Shown piece by piece: positions 26,754 to 37,005 of a stretch of DNA of 64,000 nucleotides; the stretch's first letter is position 1, and every line of letters begins with the position of its first letter. The stretch lies in assembly GCF_018449525.1 (NCBI RefSeq), contig NZ_JAAVUS010000002.1:434001-498000 (forward strand), read 5' to 3'. Both the position numbers and the translations under genes were made by a program. Source of the stretch: Bradyrhizobium sp. dw_78. Lineage in GTDB: Bacteria; Pseudomonadota; Alphaproteobacteria; Rhizobiales; Xanthobacteraceae. The notes under the pieces are model-generated. The model was not told the DNA's origin. It made no database searches and saw nothing but the letters and a program-made list of their open reading frames with translations.

Positions 26754-28232
26754 TTAACGATTGGCGATCCGGCTGTGTCTGGCGCCGTAGCAGAAATAGA
26801 TCGCCAGGCCGATCGCGAGCCATATGCCTAACCTGATCCAGGTGTCCGCCGGCAGGCCGAACATCAGGAACACGGATACGATCGCACCGCCAGGCGCGAC
26901 GATCCAGATCGCGGGCGCCCTGAAGGGACGAACCATTTCCGGCTCGGTGATCCGCAACGCCAGCGTCCCGATCGAGACGACGGTGAACGCGAACAGCGTT
27001 CCGATGCTGACGAGTTCTCCGACCAAACCGATCGGCAACAATCCGGCAAGGACCGCCGCGACGATTCCCGTCGCGATCGTGGCCACATAGGGCGTGCGGA
27101 AGCGCGGATGAATCCTTGCGGCCGCGGGCGGCAGCAATCCGTCATGCGCCATGGCGCGAAGGATCCGCGGCTGCGCAAGCAGCATCACCAGAATGACCGA
27201 GGTCAGCCCGAACACGATGCCGAGCTTGATGAGCGGAGAAAGCCAGCCGACGCCCGCGGCGTCGATCCCGACCGCGATCGGATCCGGAACGTTGAGCCGG
27301 TCGAACGGCACGATGCCTGTCAGGATCAGTCCGACCGCGATATAGAGCACCGTGCAGATGGCCAGCGAGCCCAGAATGCCGATCGGCATATCGCGCATCG
27401 GCACCTTGGCCTCCTGCGCGGCGGCCGCGACGGCATCGAACCCGATATAGGCAAAGAACACCACCGCCGCGCCGCGCAGCACGCCGGACCAGCCGAACAT
27501 GCCGACCCCGGCATTGGGGGGAATGAAGGCGCCGTCCGGATTGCTCGGCGTCACCCAGTTCGCCGCGTTGAACGCCGGCGCCGCGCAGACGATGAAGAGC
27601 GCGATGACAATCAGCTTCACGACAACGATCAGGCCGTTGAACCTTGCCGACTCCCGGATGCCGATCACCAGCAGCGCCGTCATCAAGACGATCACCAGCA
27701 TGGCCGGCACGTTCAGGACTGCGCCGGTCGAGGACCAACCGTGCCGGGCGGCGTCGAAGGCCAGCGGCGACGATACGAACCGCTCGGGCAGAGCGAGCCC
27801 CAGATCCCTGACGAAACTCACGACATAGCCGGACCAGCCGATGGCGACGGTGACCGCGCCAAGCGCGTATTCGAGGATCAGGTCCCAGCCGATGATCCAC
27901 GCCACAAGCTCGCCCAGCGTCGCATAGGCATAACTATAGGCGCTGCCGCTGATCGGAATCGTCGAGGACAATTCCGCGTAGCACAGGCCGGCGAAGGCGC
28001 AGGAAACCGCGCCAAGCAGAAAGGACAGCGTCACCGCCGGCCCTGCATTGGCCGCGGCGGCATGCCCGGTCAGCACAAAAATGCCAGCGCCGATGATGCC
28101 GCCGACGCCAAGCCCGACCAGATTGAGCGCGGACAACGAGCGATGAGGAAGATGGACGTCGCCATCGCCCCCGCCACACGCCGCTTCGTTCGCCAGTTCC
28201 GCCGTCGACTTCCGGGCCCAGAAATTCGCCAA
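26754..28232 (-). CDS. APC family amino acid permease
   Basis: A 492-residue, 12-helix permease with [17 protein letters not shown] (TM1 unwound substrate-binding segment) and [19 protein letters not shown] (TM3), the hallmarks of the cationic amino acid transporter/YfnA branch of APC. It should be a proton-coupled amino acid or amine importer. The frame starts with TTG at 28232; no in-frame ATG lies near. It ends 24 bp from the alcohol dehydrogenase stop (convergent) and follows livF by 93 bp on the same strand, so it may be the last gene of that transport operon. Confidence 0.83.
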   Translation of the reverse strand: MANFWARKSTAELANEAACGGGDGDVHLPHRSLSALNLVGLGVGGIIGAGIFVLTGHAAAANAGPAVTLSFLLGAVSCAFAGLCYAELSSTIPISGSAYSYAYATLGELVAWIIGWDLILEYALGAVTVAIGWSGYVVSFVRDLGLALPERFVSSPLAFDAARHGWSSTGAVLNVPAMLVIVLMTALLVIGIRESARFNGLIVVVKLIVIALFIVCAAPAFNAANWVTPSNPDGAFIPPNAGVGMFGWSGVLRGAAVVFFAYIGFDAVAAAAQEAKVPMRDMPIGILGSLAICTVLYIAVGLILTGIVPFDRLNVPDPIAVGIDAAGVGWLSPLIKLGIVFGLTSVILVMLLAQPRILRAMAHDGLLPPAAARIHPRFRTPYVATIATGIVAAVLAGLLPIGLVGELVSIGTLFAFTVVSIGTLALRITEPEMVRPFRAPAIWIVAPGGAIVSVFLMFGLPADTWIRLGIWLAIGLAIYFCYGARHSRIANR

Positions 28233-28325
28233 GAATGAGCATCCCTTTGGGCAAGGCTCAAACGTGACAACGTGCCAGACAGGGCCTGATTTGCCGCTCG
28301 AACTTGCGAGTACCCGACACGTTGC

Positions 28326-29030
28326 TCACACCGAGCAGTAACGTTCCTTGATCTCGCTATCTGCTAGCAATTCCCGTGCCGAAGCCTGGTGTACGACGGT
28401 GCCCTGATCCAGCACATAGGCGCGGTCGGCGATATCCAGCGCCAGTTCGACATTCTGCTCAACCAGCAGCACGGTCGTTCCCTCCGCCTTCATGGCACGG
28501 AACAGCTCGAACATCTCGTCGACCAGCACCGGCATGATCCCCTCCGAGGGCTCATCGAGCATGATGAGATCGGGCTTTGAGATCATGGCGCGTGCGATCG
28601 CCAGCATCTGCTGTTCGCCGCCGGACATGGTGACGGCTTCCTGGTCCAGCCGCTCGGCGAGCCGCGGGAAAATCCGGGCGATGCCGTCGATCAGTTCCGC
28701 CTCCCGCTTCTTTTGCGGCGAAGCCACCAGGCCGAGCCTGAGATTTTCCCGCACCGACAGCCCCTGCACGATGCGCCGCTCCTCCGGCACATAGGCCAGC
28801 CCCAGGGCAAAGCGCGTATGCGCCGGCTGCCCCATGAGCTCGCGGCCCTTGAACAGGACCGAGCCGCGCGTCTTGTCCAACAGACCCATCACCGATTTCA
28901 GCGTCGTGGTCTTGCCGGCGCCGTTGCGCCCGATCAGGCATACGATCTCGCCCTTGGCGACTTCGATGGAAATGTCCTGCAACACATGGCTGGCGCTATA
29001 CCAGGCGTTCAATTGGCTGATCCGAAGCAT
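28326..29030 (-). CDS. livF: branched-chain-type ABC transporter ATPase, LivF-like
   Basis: A 234-residue nucleotide-binding subunit with Walker A GRNGAGKTT, signature MSGGEQQ and Walker B LIMLDEPSEG, with the LivF-typical RIVQGLSVRENLRLG. ATG at 29030 is four bases after the livG stop; a TTG at 29054 overlapping livG is the alternative. Together with LivG, LivM, LivH and the binding protein upstream it forms a complete importer. The substrate may be an aromatic or heterocyclic carboxylate given the molybdenum hydroxylase genes upstream in the same run. Confidence 0.86.
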   Translation of the reverse strand: MLRISQLNAWYSASHVLQDISIEVAKGEIVCLIGRNGAGKTTTLKSVMGLLDKTRGSVLFKGRELMGQPAHTRFALGLAYVPEERRIVQGLSVRENLRLGLVASPQKKREAELIDGIARIFPRLAERLDQEAVTMSGGEQQMLAIARAMISKPDLIMLDEPSEGIMPVLVDEMFELFRAMKAEGTTVLLVEQNVELALDIADRAYVLDQGTVVHQASARELLADSEIKERYCSV

Positions 29031-29034
29031 CCGC

Positions 29035-29802
29035 TCAGTGCTCCCGCTGGCCAAGATAGACCCGCTTCACCGCCTCGTTCCGGCGCACCTCGGACGGCGT
29101 GCCTTCCGCCAGCAACTCGCCGTGATGCAGAACCAGGATGCGGTCGCTGATCCCGAGCACCAGCTTCATCTTGTGCTCGACCAGGATGACCGTGCGCTCG
29201 CTGGCGAGCTTGACGATCAGATCCATCATGGTGCGGGTTTCTTCCGGGCTCATGCCGGCGGTCGGCTCATCCAGCAGCAACAACCGCGGCCGGCTCGCCA
29301 GCGCCATCCCGATCTCGAGCGCCCGCTGTTCGCCATGCGCCAGCGTCTTCGCCGTTCGTCCGCGCGACTCCCACAAGCCGACCAGCGCCAGCAATTCGTC
29401 GGCCTGCTCGGTCAATTCGCGCAGCCGCGCCCGCGGCCGCCAGATGTCGTAACGCGACACCAGCGCCTGAAGTCCAACCCGGACGTTCTCGCGCGTGGTC
29501 AGTTGCGGAAAGACATTGGTGATCTGGAACGATTTCGCGACGCCCATATGCGCGAAGCGATGCTGCGGCAACCCGGTGACGTCGCGGCCTTCGAACTCGA
29601 CGCGGCCGCTGGTCGGCCGCAGCGCGCCGGACAAGAGATTAAAATAGGTGCTCTTCCCTGCCCCGTTGGGGCCGATGATCGAGGTGATCGCGCCTTCGGG
29701 AAATTCCGCCGAGATGTTGTTCAGCGCGACGAATTTGCCGAATATCTTGCCCACCCCCCTGGTGCGCAGGATCACCTGCCGCTGCTCGCTGGATTCAGTC
29801 AT
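29035..29802 (-). CDS. livG: branched-chain-type ABC transporter ATPase, LivG-like
   Basis: The 255-residue ATPase has Walker A GPNGAGKST, the LivG-type signature LAHGEQRALEIGMAL and Walker B LLLLDEPTAGMSPEE. The long loop GVAKSFQITNVFPQLTTREN is characteristic of LivG. It overlaps the livM stop by 8 bp, indicating translational coupling. It pairs with LivF to energise the LivHM permease. Confidence 0.87.
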   Translation of the reverse strand: MTESSEQRQVILRTRGVGKIFGKFVALNNISAEFPEGAITSIIGPNGAGKSTYFNLLSGALRPTSGRVEFEGRDVTGLPQHRFAHMGVAKSFQITNVFPQLTTRENVRVGLQALVSRYDIWRPRARLRELTEQADELLALVGLWESRGRTAKTLAHGEQRALEIGMALASRPRLLLLDEPTAGMSPEETRTMMDLIVKLASERTVILVEHKMKLVLGISDRILVLHHGELLAEGTPSEVRRNEAVKRVYLGQREH

Positions 29803-30796
29803 GCTTGGCCCGCCGAATCAGCGTCCCCCAGATGCCGGCCGGGAAGAACAGCACGCAGATCATGAAGATGGCGCCGACGACGAGCTGCCAGTGTTCGGTC
29901 CACAGCGAAACTATGTTCTCTAGCAGCAGAAACACCGCCGCGCCGATCATCGGCCCGAAGAACGTCCCCATGCCGCCGAGCAGCGCGATCATCACCACGA
30001 TTCCCGAAGTGTCGTAGTGCAGGATCTCGATCGGTACGATCGACCAGTGCAGCGCCTGCAACGCGCCGGCCAGCCCGCAAAACCCGCCGGACAGGATGAA
30101 GGTGATCAGGCGCGTCGCGGTGACGTCATATCCCGAGGCTCGCGCCCGCGCCTCGTTCTCGCGCACCGCTTCGATCACGGCGCCGAACGGCGACGCCAGA
30201 ATCCGCGACAGCACGAAAAAAGCCGCGATCACGAAGGCCGCAATCACGTAATAGCGGATCAGCGGATTGATGAAGTCGAGCTTGAGTCCGAACAGGTCGA
30301 TTTCGCGCACATTGATGCCGCGAAGACCGTTCTCGCCGCCGGTCCAGCCGACCGCCTCATAGAACAGATAATAGACGCATTGCGACAACGCCATCGTGAC
30401 CATCGCGAAGTAAATGCCGCGGGTCCGGATCGCCAGCGCGCCGATCGCGGCCGCCATCACCAGGCCGCCGCAAATGCCGAGCACAATGGCGACATACCAC
30501 GGCAATCCGAAATGCACGATGGCGATACCGCAGAGATAAGCGCCGGTTCCGAACAGAGCGGCATGCCCGAACGACAGCAGGCCGAGATAGCCGTAGACCA
30601 AGTTGAAACCGAGCGCGTAGAGGCCGTAGATCAGGATGTTGGCAGCCAATGCCGTGAACGGCATGACCAACGGGAATGCAAGCACGGCCAGGCCCGCGAT
30701 ACTGGCACGGTGCGTGGTGGCAAACGCGAACCAGCTCACCGGCGTGGCTTGTGGCCGCTGCAATGGCTGGGTCATTTCATTCACGCTGGATTGCAT
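29795..30796 (-). CDS. livM: branched-chain-type ABC permease, LivM-like
   Basis: A 333-residue inner-membrane permease of about nine to ten helices with GLYALGFNLVYGYLGLLSFG and GHAALFGTGAYLCGI, and the LivM loop AVRENEARARASGYDV that contacts the ATPases. It follows livH with only two bases between stop and the ATG at 30796; a TTG at 30802 is possible. It forms the membrane channel with LivH. Confidence 0.87.
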   Translation of the reverse strand: MQSSVNEMTQPLQRPQATPVSWFAFATTHRASIAGLAVLAFPLVMPFTALAANILIYGLYALGFNLVYGYLGLLSFGHAALFGTGAYLCGIAIVHFGLPWYVAIVLGICGGLVMAAAIGALAIRTRGIYFAMVTMALSQCVYYLFYEAVGWTGGENGLRGINVREIDLFGLKLDFINPLIRYYVIAAFVIAAFFVLSRILASPFGAVIEAVRENEARARASGYDVTATRLITFILSGGFCGLAGALQALHWSIVPIEILHYDTSGIVVMIALLGGMGTFFGPMIGAAVFLLLENIVSLWTEHWQLVVGAIFMICVLFFPAGIWGTLIRRAKHD

Positions 30797-30798
30797 TT

Positions 30799-31683
30799 TC
30801 AACTCATCAATCCGGCGCGGCCGAAGAAGCCTTGCGGCCGGACGATCAGGACGATCGCCATCAGCGCGAAGATCGACACCTTGCCCATTTCCGGCGCGAA
30901 CAGCGAGGTCATGCTGACGACGACACCGACCAGAAGCCCCGCCAGCACCGCACCGCCGATCGATCCCATGCCGCCGACGACGGTGACGACAAAGGCTTCG
31001 GCGAGGATGGTGCCGCCCATTTCCGGGATGACGCCTTGCAGCGGCGCCGCCAATAATCCGGCAAGGCCGGCAATCGCGGTCCCGATGCCAAACACGATCA
31101 ACCAGACCTGCGCGACATTGACGCCAAGCACGCGAACGATCTGCGGATCGCGCGCGCCGGCGCGGATAATCAGGCCGAAGCTGGTCCTTTCCAGAAACAG
31201 CCAGAGCGCGAGCAGCACGACCGCGGCGGCGCCGATCACGAACAGCCGATAGAGCGGAAAATAGCCGACGCCGATGTCCACCGCACCCTGGAGAATATCG
31301 GGCGTATCAAAGGGAATGCCGGTCTTGCCGAAGGCGATCCGCACCAGTTCGACCATCACATAGCTGAGGCCGAAGGTCAGCAGCAGCGGATAATCCATCC
31401 CCCGTCCGTAAAGCGGCCGGATCAGGAAGCGTTCGACGACGAGACCGATCAGGCCAACCGCCAGCGGCACCGCGATCAGGCAAATCCAGAAATTGCCGCC
31501 GAGCATCAGGATGTAAACCCCGACATAGGCGCCGACCATGTAAAATGCCCCGTGGGCGAAGTTGACCACGGTCAGCATGCCGAAGATCAAGGATAGACCG
31601 ATCGCGAACAGCACATAGATCGCGCCGAGCGCAAGGCCGGCAAACAACTGCAATGCGATGAGATCAAAGCTCAAACCGTCCAT
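30799..31683 (-). CDS. livH: branched-chain-type ABC permease, LivH-like
   Basis: The 294-residue permease has the LivH start FDLIALQLFAGLALGAIYVL, then FGMLTVVNFAHGAFYMVGAY and the C-terminal GGMGSIGGAVLAGLLVGVV that precedes the EAA-like coupling region. About eight helices. It lies 54 bp downstream of its binding-protein gene and is tightly followed by livM, livG and livF. Confidence 0.87.
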   Translation of the reverse strand: MDGLSFDLIALQLFAGLALGAIYVLFAIGLSLIFGMLTVVNFAHGAFYMVGAYVGVYILMLGGNFWICLIAVPLAVGLIGLVVERFLIRPLYGRGMDYPLLLTFGLSYVMVELVRIAFGKTGIPFDTPDILQGAVDIGVGYFPLYRLFVIGAAAVVLLALWLFLERTSFGLIIRAGARDPQIVRVLGVNVAQVWLIVFGIGTAIAGLAGLLAAPLQGVIPEMGGTILAEAFVVTVVGGMGSIGGAVLAGLLVGVVVSMTSLFAPEMGKVSIFALMAIVLIVRPQGFFGRAGLMS

Positions 31684-31737
31684 GCGCGCTCCCCAAAGAG
31701 CGATACGCGCCTCGAAGGCGCGTACCCGTTGACCCCA

Positions 31738-32991
31738 TCAGGCCTTGTGACCCAGCTCTTCACAGCTGCGCAGATTGGCTTCGCTCGGCTCGTCGGCGCC
31801 GATGATCTCGAAGACGTCGGATTCGTTGCGCAGATCCTTCGACTTCGACTTGATGACCAGCACCGACTGGACCGACTGATGGTCGCATTGGCGATAATAT
31901 TGCGGTCCCTTGTAGAAATCGTATTTCAGCGCTTCCAGCGCCGCGATCACTCTGTCGGTGTCGGTGCTGCCGGCATTCTTGACGGCCGCGAGCACGGTGC
32001 GGACGCCGCCATAGCCGAGCGCGCCGTAGTCGGACGGCAGCTTGCCGTCATACATCTTGCGGAAGGCGTCGTTGAAGGCCTTGGTGGAAGCGAATTTTTC
32101 CTCAAGGCCCCAGTAGAATGAGCAGCCGCCGATCACGCCTTCGAACGCCTGCGGCCCCGCCGCGACCCGGCTTGCGTGCGAGAGCAGCGGCGCGATGATC
32201 TGCGTGGTCTTCTTGACGCCGAAATCGGTCGCCTGCTTCAGCGCGATCTGCTGATCACGTCCGAAATTGCTGATGCAGAGGATGTCGGGCTTGAGCGACT
32301 GAATGCGCGGCAACAGCGTCGAGTAATCGGTGGTGCCCAGCGGGTGCCGGATATCTCCGAGGTTCTCGATGCCGAAGGTCTTGCCGACATCGAGAAAGCC
32401 GCGGACCATTTCGTGACCATAGGCATAATCCGCGGTCAGGAACGCGACCTTCTTGCCGAATTTCGGAAAGGCGTAGCGGCCGACCGCGCCCGCGGTCATG
32501 TGCGGGTTCAATGCTTCGTGGAAGGTGTATTTGCTGAAGTCGGCCGCTTCGTTGATGGCGTCGGACTGGCTGATCGAGTTGAAGATGACGCCGCGCTCCT
32601 TGGTCACGTTGTTGATCGCGAGTTGCACCGCGGCCGAAAGGCTCCCGACGACGAAATTGACCTTGTCCTTCTCGACCAGTTCCAGCGTGCGGGTCGCCGC
32701 CTCGCCGGGATTGAGCTTGTCGTCTCGCACCAGCAGTTCCGCCTTGCGCCCGTTGAGGCCGCCGCCGTCGTTGAATTCGGCAATCGCCAACTGCGCGGCC
32801 CGCACCTGATCCTGGGCCTCGGTGCCGTAGGGCCCGGTCAGCGGCACCGGAAAGCCGATCTTGATGGTGGCTTCTTCCGCCTGCACAAGGTTGATGCGAA
32901 ACGTCGAGGCGGCGAGTGCGGCTCCCGCGCTAACCGTTGTCAGAAGACGGCGGCGGGAAATCGATCCGAATGCGGTGATGCTTCGTGCCAT
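31738..32991 (-). CDS. Liv-type ABC substrate-binding protein, Tat-like signal
   Basis: A 417-residue periplasmic binding protein. The N-terminus SISRRRLLTTVSAGAALAAS has a twin-arginine-like motif before the hydrophobic segment, so Tat export is possible. The mature part has IKIGFPVPLTGPYGTEAQ and VEKDKVNFVVGSLSAAVQLA, typical of amide/branched-chain amino acid binding proteins that often bind aromatic acids. GAGGAC precedes ATG 32991. A longer open frame upstream overlaps the molybdenum subunit and is not used. It is 65 bp downstream of that subunit gene. Confidence 0.86.
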   Translation of the reverse strand: MARSITAFGSISRRRLLTTVSAGAALAASTFRINLVQAEEATIKIGFPVPLTGPYGTEAQDQVRAAQLAIAEFNDGGGLNGRKAELLVRDDKLNPGEAATRTLELVEKDKVNFVVGSLSAAVQLAINNVTKERGVIFNSISQSDAINEAADFSKYTFHEALNPHMTAGAVGRYAFPKFGKKVAFLTADYAYGHEMVRGFLDVGKTFGIENLGDIRHPLGTTDYSTLLPRIQSLKPDILCISNFGRDQQIALKQATDFGVKKTTQIIAPLLSHASRVAAGPQAFEGVIGGCSFYWGLEEKFASTKAFNDAFRKMYDGKLPSDYGALGYGGVRTVLAAVKNAGSTDTDRVIAALEALKYDFYKGPQYYRQCDHQSVQSVLVIKSKSKDLRNESDVFEIIGADEPSEANLRSCEELGHKA

Positions 32992-33056
32992 GTTGTCCTC
33001 CCTGGGTATTTTATGATTTTGTTTGTTATAATCGATCTTGTCGGCGGCGTCCTTGC

Positions 33057-35450
33057 TCAAATTCGCCGCAGCGCGGTCAGGATCGTCTGCGGCGTCAATG
33101 GAATTTCGGTGATCGTGGCGCCGAACGGCCTCAATGCATCGTTTACGGCGTTCGCGACCGCAGCAGCGGCTCCGGCGGTGCCGGCCTCGCCTGCGCCCTT
33201 CGCCCCCAATTCGGTCTCGGCAGTCGGCGACACCACGTGACCGATGTCTATATCCGGCATCTCGCCGGACATCGGCACCAGATAATCGGCCATATTGGCA
33301 TTGGTGAGCTGGCCGCGCTCGTCGTAAATACATTTCTCGAACAGCGCAGCGCCCAGACCCTGGACGACGCCGCCCCTGATCTGCTCGTCGACCAGTTGCG
33401 GGTTGATGATGGTGCCGCAATCCTCCACCACCCAGTGCTTAAGCAGCTTGACAAAGCCGGTATCGGTATCGACTTCAAGCCACGAGGCCTGAATGCCGTT
33501 GGTGAAGGCGAAGGGATAGTCGCGCGGCACGAAATGGCGCGTGGCCATCAGTTCGGGCTGAATGCCCGGCGGCAGCGTGTCGGGACGGAAATAGACGATC
33601 CGCGCCAGTTCGCTCAATTCGATGCGCGTCGATCCGTCGCCTGCATTGACGATCGCATTGTTGACGATATCGAGTTCGGCCGGCGTCGATTGCAGGATGG
33701 CGGCCGCAACGTCGAGGATATTACTGCGCAGCGCCTTGGCGGCCTGAAGCGCGGCCTCGCCGCCGATTCCGGCGCCGCGCGAGGCCCAGGTGCCGCCGCC
33801 ATAGGGCGTGTTGTCGGTATCGCCGAGAATGACGCGGACGCGCTCCATCGGAACACCGAGCACGCTGCCGACGATCTGCGCGGTGAGCGATTCCGATCCC
33901 TGCCCCTGCTCGGTGATGCTGGTCTGGCAGATCGCCGCGCCCGTCGCATCCATCCGCACCGCGACGCCGTCCTGCGACGAGATCCGCGCGCCGCCGACGC
34001 CGTAAAATGCCGCGCTCGGATTGGTGATCTCGATGAAGCTCGCAATGCCGATGCCGCGGTGAATGTTCTTCTTGCGTAATGCCGCCTGCTCGGCACGCAA
34101 GCCATCGTAATCCATCATCGCCATCAGTCTGTTGAGCGCGGCGTGATGCGACAATAGCTCGAACTTCAGGCCCGAGGGCGAAGCACAGGGATAGGCGTCA
34201 TCGGGAACCAGGTTGCGGCGGCGGATCTCAACCGGGTCCATGCCGATTTTAGCGGCCGCCAGATCGACCAGCCCTTCCGTCACCGAGCACGCCACCGGAT
34301 GACCGACGCCGCGGTACTGGCACATGACGTTTTTGTTCTGGAACACGACGCGGGTCCGCGCGCGATAGTTCTTGGCGACGTAAGGGCCGCCGACGAGGTT
34401 GACGACCTGATTGGCCTCGATCGCGCTGGTGCGCGGATACATCGAATAGGGGCCGATGCCGGTGAGATCGTCGATCTCGAACGCCGTGATGGTGCCGTCG
34501 CGCTTGACCCCGATCCGGCCCCTGCAAAGGTGATCGCGGGCGTGAATGTCGGTGTTGAAGCTCTCGACCCTGTCCGCGACATACTTGACCGGCCGGCGCA
34601 GCAGTTTCGACAAGGCGTAGGTCGCCATCTCGTCGGCATAGACATGGACCTTGATGCCGAACGAGCCGCCGACATCCTTGCAGACCACACGAACCTGCGA
34701 ATCCTGAAGCCCGAGATGCAGCGCCGCGATGTTCTGCACCATATGCGGCGCCTGGGTGCCCTGATAGATTGTCAGCCGCGCCTCGGCGGCGCTCCAGTCG
34801 GCGACCACCGCGCGCGGCTCCAGCGTGACGCCGGTGTGCCGTCCAAAGACGAAATCCGCCTCCACCACTTCGTCGGACCCGGCGAAGGCCTGATCGACGG
34901 CGCCGGCGTCGAGATGGCGCTCGAAGGCGAGATTGTCGCCAAGCGAGGCGTGAATGACCGGGGTGCCCGGGTCGAGCGCGGTGCGCATATCCGTCACCGC
35001 CTCCAGCTCTTCATATTCGACCGCAACCAGTTCAGCGGCGTCCTCGGCCACCGCGCGGCTGGTCGCGACGATCGCGGCGACCGCCTCGCCCTGCCAGCAG
35101 ACATGGTCGATCGCGATCGCGTGCTGCGGCGCCGATTTGAGGCCCTTCATGTGCGAGAGCACGCCGACCCAGGGCGTGATGACGGCCGACAACTCCTTGC
35201 CCGTTACCACCGCGATGACGCCGGGAACCTGCTTGGCTGCGACAGTATCGATCTCGATGATCCTGGCATGGGCATGAGGCGAGCGCAGATACACCACCTG
35301 CACCATGCGCGGCAGCACCATGTCGCTGACATATAGCCCGCGCCCCTGCACCAGCCGCTCGATGTTCGGCCGCGGCACCGTCTTGCCGATATAGGAATTT
35401 GGCCGGTCCAGCACCGAGAGGCGTTCGGAATGCGTTGCCGCCGTCGTCAT
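33057..35450 (-). CDS. xanthine-dehydrogenase family molybdopterin-binding subunit
   Basis: The 797-residue large subunit of a molybdenum hydroxylase. Visible landmarks are GRGLYVSDMVLPRMVQVVYL near the N-terminus, GTQAPHMVQNIAALHLGL, CKDVGGSFGIK, EQGQGSESLTAQIVGSVLG and the C-terminal ELGAKGAGEAGTAG that carries the catalytic glutamate of the family. It lacks the CoxL-type AYXCSFR active-site loop (the region reads CQYRGVGHPV), so it is not a form I CO dehydrogenase. Such enzymes hydroxylate N-heterocycles or aldehydes with water. Its ATG overlaps the 2Fe-2S subunit stop by 4 bp. Confidence 0.87.
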   Translation of the reverse strand: MTTAATHSERLSVLDRPNSYIGKTVPRPNIERLVQGRGLYVSDMVLPRMVQVVYLRSPHAHARIIEIDTVAAKQVPGVIAVVTGKELSAVITPWVGVLSHMKGLKSAPQHAIAIDHVCWQGEAVAAIVATSRAVAEDAAELVAVEYEELEAVTDMRTALDPGTPVIHASLGDNLAFERHLDAGAVDQAFAGSDEVVEADFVFGRHTGVTLEPRAVVADWSAAEARLTIYQGTQAPHMVQNIAALHLGLQDSQVRVVCKDVGGSFGIKVHVYADEMATYALSKLLRRPVKYVADRVESFNTDIHARDHLCRGRIGVKRDGTITAFEIDDLTGIGPYSMYPRTSAIEANQVVNLVGGPYVAKNYRARTRVVFQNKNVMCQYRGVGHPVACSVTEGLVDLAAAKIGMDPVEIRRRNLVPDDAYPCASPSGLKFELLSHHAALNRLMAMMDYDGLRAEQAALRKKNIHRGIGIASFIEITNPSAAFYGVGGARISSQDGVAVRMDATGAAICQTSITEQGQGSESLTAQIVGSVLGVPMERVRVILGDTDNTPYGGGTWASRGAGIGGEAALQAAKALRSNILDVAAAILQSTPAELDIVNNAIVNAGDGSTRIELSELARIVYFRPDTLPPGIQPELMATRHFVPRDYPFAFTNGIQASWLEVDTDTGFVKLLKHWVVEDCGTIINPQLVDEQIRGGVVQGLGAALFEKCIYDERGQLTNANMADYLVPMSGEMPDIDIGHVVSPTAETELGAKGAGEAGTAGAAAAVANAVNDALRPFGATITEIPLTPQTILTALRRI

Positions 35451-35941
35451 GATGGGCGTTCCATGCGTGTACGCGCCGTGGCTTCGACCGCATCGACAAT
35501 GGCCTGATAGCCGGTGCAGCGGCAGTAATTTCCAGAAAGATGCTCGCGGATCTGCTCGCGGCCGGCTTCCGGATGCTGCTTCAACAGGTCCTGCGCGGTC
35601 ATCAGCATTCCCGGCGTGCAGTAGCCGCATTGCAAGGCGTTGCGCTGGCGGAAGGAGGCCTGCAAATCGGCGATCTCGCCGGAGTCAGATAAGCCCTCGA
35701 TGGTTTCGACCGAGGCGCGATGGGTTTGCACCGCCAGCATCAGGCAGGAACGCACGATGTCGCCATTGACGCGCACCGTGCAGGCGCCGCAGACGCCATG
35801 CTCGCAACCGACATGCGTTCCCGTCAGGCTCAGATGTTCGCGCAAGAAATCCGCAAGGTTGAGTCGCGGCAGCACTTGCGCCTCGACGGGCTCGCCATTG
35901 ACCTGGAGCGAGATCGGCACCAGCACGATGGGCGCCTCCAT
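35447..35941 (-). CDS. (2Fe-2S)-binding subunit of molybdenum hydroxylase
   Basis: A small subunit of about 164 residues with two iron-sulfur centres. The plant-ferredoxin-type site is GCEHGVCGACTVRVNGDIVRSC split over its loop, and the C-terminal helical site has CGYCTPG and NYCRCTGY. These pass electrons from the molybdenum site to FAD. The start is ATG 35941 or GTG 35947; the latter overlaps the FAD-subunit stop as GTGA. Gene order FAD - 2Fe-2S - Mo is that of heterotrimeric hydroxylases. Confidence 0.88.
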   Translation of the reverse strand: MEAPIVLVPISLQVNGEPVEAQVLPRLNLADFLREHLSLTGTHVGCEHGVCGACTVRVNGDIVRSCLMLAVQTHRASVETIEGLSDSGEIADLQASFRQRNALQCGYCTPGMLMTAQDLLKQHPEAGREQIREHLSGNYCRCTGYQAIVDAVEATARTRMERPS

Positions 35942-35943
35942 TG

Positions 35944-36822
35944 TCACGCCGGCGCTCCGCTCAAATCCGGACGGCCGAGCAGCGCGGAAACGCCGCGCAC
36001 CAGAAGCACCCCGGCCAGATGCCGCCGCATCGCGGCGGACGCCTGCTGATCCTCCTGCGGATCAAGTTCTTCGCCGAGCGCCGCCGAGGCCTCAGCCAAG
36101 ATTACAGGTGTGATCGCGACATCGACCAGTCTCGCGGCCACCTTCGCCAGCAGCGGACGGTCACCGACCGCAAAGAAGGCGATACGCAAATCGGCGAACA
36201 CGCCGTCTCGCACGACCGCCTGCGCCGCCGCGCCGACGATGGCATAGTCGCCGTGCCGCCGTGCAAATTCGTGAAAGAAATGGGTAGAGTCTTTCCGCGC
36301 GACCGGGACTTCGACGGCGACCAATAGTTCCTGCGGCGACAGCGCCGTCTCGTAAATCCCGGTGAAAAAATCTCCCGCCGCGATGCGCCGCTCACCGGGC
36401 TGACCGCGAACAATGATGGTTGCCTTCAACGCCAGCATGCAGGCCGGCAGTTCGGAAGCCGGATCAGCATGGGCCAGGCTGCCGCCGATCGTCCCCCTGT
36501 TGCGGATCGCGGGATGCGCGACATGGCCGATCGCTTCCGTCAACAGCGGCGCATGCGCCGCAATCTCGGGCGACTGCAACAGATCCACATGACGCGTCAG
36601 CGCGCCGATCCTGAGCACATCGCCTCGCAGCACTATGCCCCTGAGCTCGGCAAGATCGCCGATATCGACCAGCAGTTCCGGATTTATCAAACGGAGGTTC
36701 ATCGCGGGCATCAGGCTTTGGCCGCCCGAAAGCACCTTCGCGCTGTCGCCATGCGCGGCGAGCAAATCCAGCGCGTTTGCAACGCTGGTTGCGCGTGCGT
36801 AGCTGAAAGCCGAGGCTTTCAT
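35944..36822 (-). CDS. FAD-binding subunit of molybdenum hydroxylase
   Basis: The 292-residue medium subunit has the two FAD pyrophosphate motifs of this family: LSGGQSLMPAMNLRL (31-45) and RNRGTIGGSLAHADPASELP, followed by the CO-dehydrogenase flavoprotein C-terminal domain. It is the first gene of an operon that continues with the 2Fe-2S and Mo subunits and then the Liv transporter. A putative TetR-type operator sits about 75 bp upstream. Confidence 0.88.
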   Translation of the reverse strand: MKASAFSYARATSVANALDLLAAHGDSAKVLSGGQSLMPAMNLRLINPELLVDIGDLAELRGIVLRGDVLRIGALTRHVDLLQSPEIAAHAPLLTEAIGHVAHPAIRNRGTIGGSLAHADPASELPACMLALKATIIVRGQPGERRIAAGDFFTGIYETALSPQELLVAVEVPVARKDSTHFFHEFARRHGDYAIVGAAAQAVVRDGVFADLRIAFFAVGDRPLLAKVAARLVDVAITPVILAEASAALGEELDPQEDQQASAAMRRHLAGVLLVRGVSALLGRPDLSGAPA

Positions 36823-36895
36823 CCGACGTAACCTCCCCGGCCAATTTCAGGCGTGTTTCTTTTGATTAGAAGACGGGGACTCTTAAAGGTCAAGT

Positions 36896-36915
36896 TTGTT
36901 TATCGAACGATTATT
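36896..36915. promoter_or_regulatory. putative operator shared with 42113, divergent Mo-hydroxylase/LLM promoter
   Basis: TTGTTTATCGAACGATTATT has a small dyad ATCG-AA-CGAT. Ten bases plus the following GAT match the site at 42113 upstream of the TetR-containing operon. It lies between the divergent FAD-subunit and LLM genes, 74 bp and about 90 bp from their starts. Confidence 0.4.
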
Positions 36916-37005
36916 TGAGATATATTCGACTTTCGGACATGTCATGGTAACGAAAACGCGCGCGGTGCAATCCGCGGCAAAAAACGGCCCAGGGAGGACC
37001 AACTC

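Noticed and set aside
33057..35450. Form I CO dehydrogenase large subunit (CoxL)
   Set aside because: The CoxL active-site loop AYXCSFR is missing; the region reads CQYRGVGHPV, so the general molybdenum hydroxylase assignment is kept.
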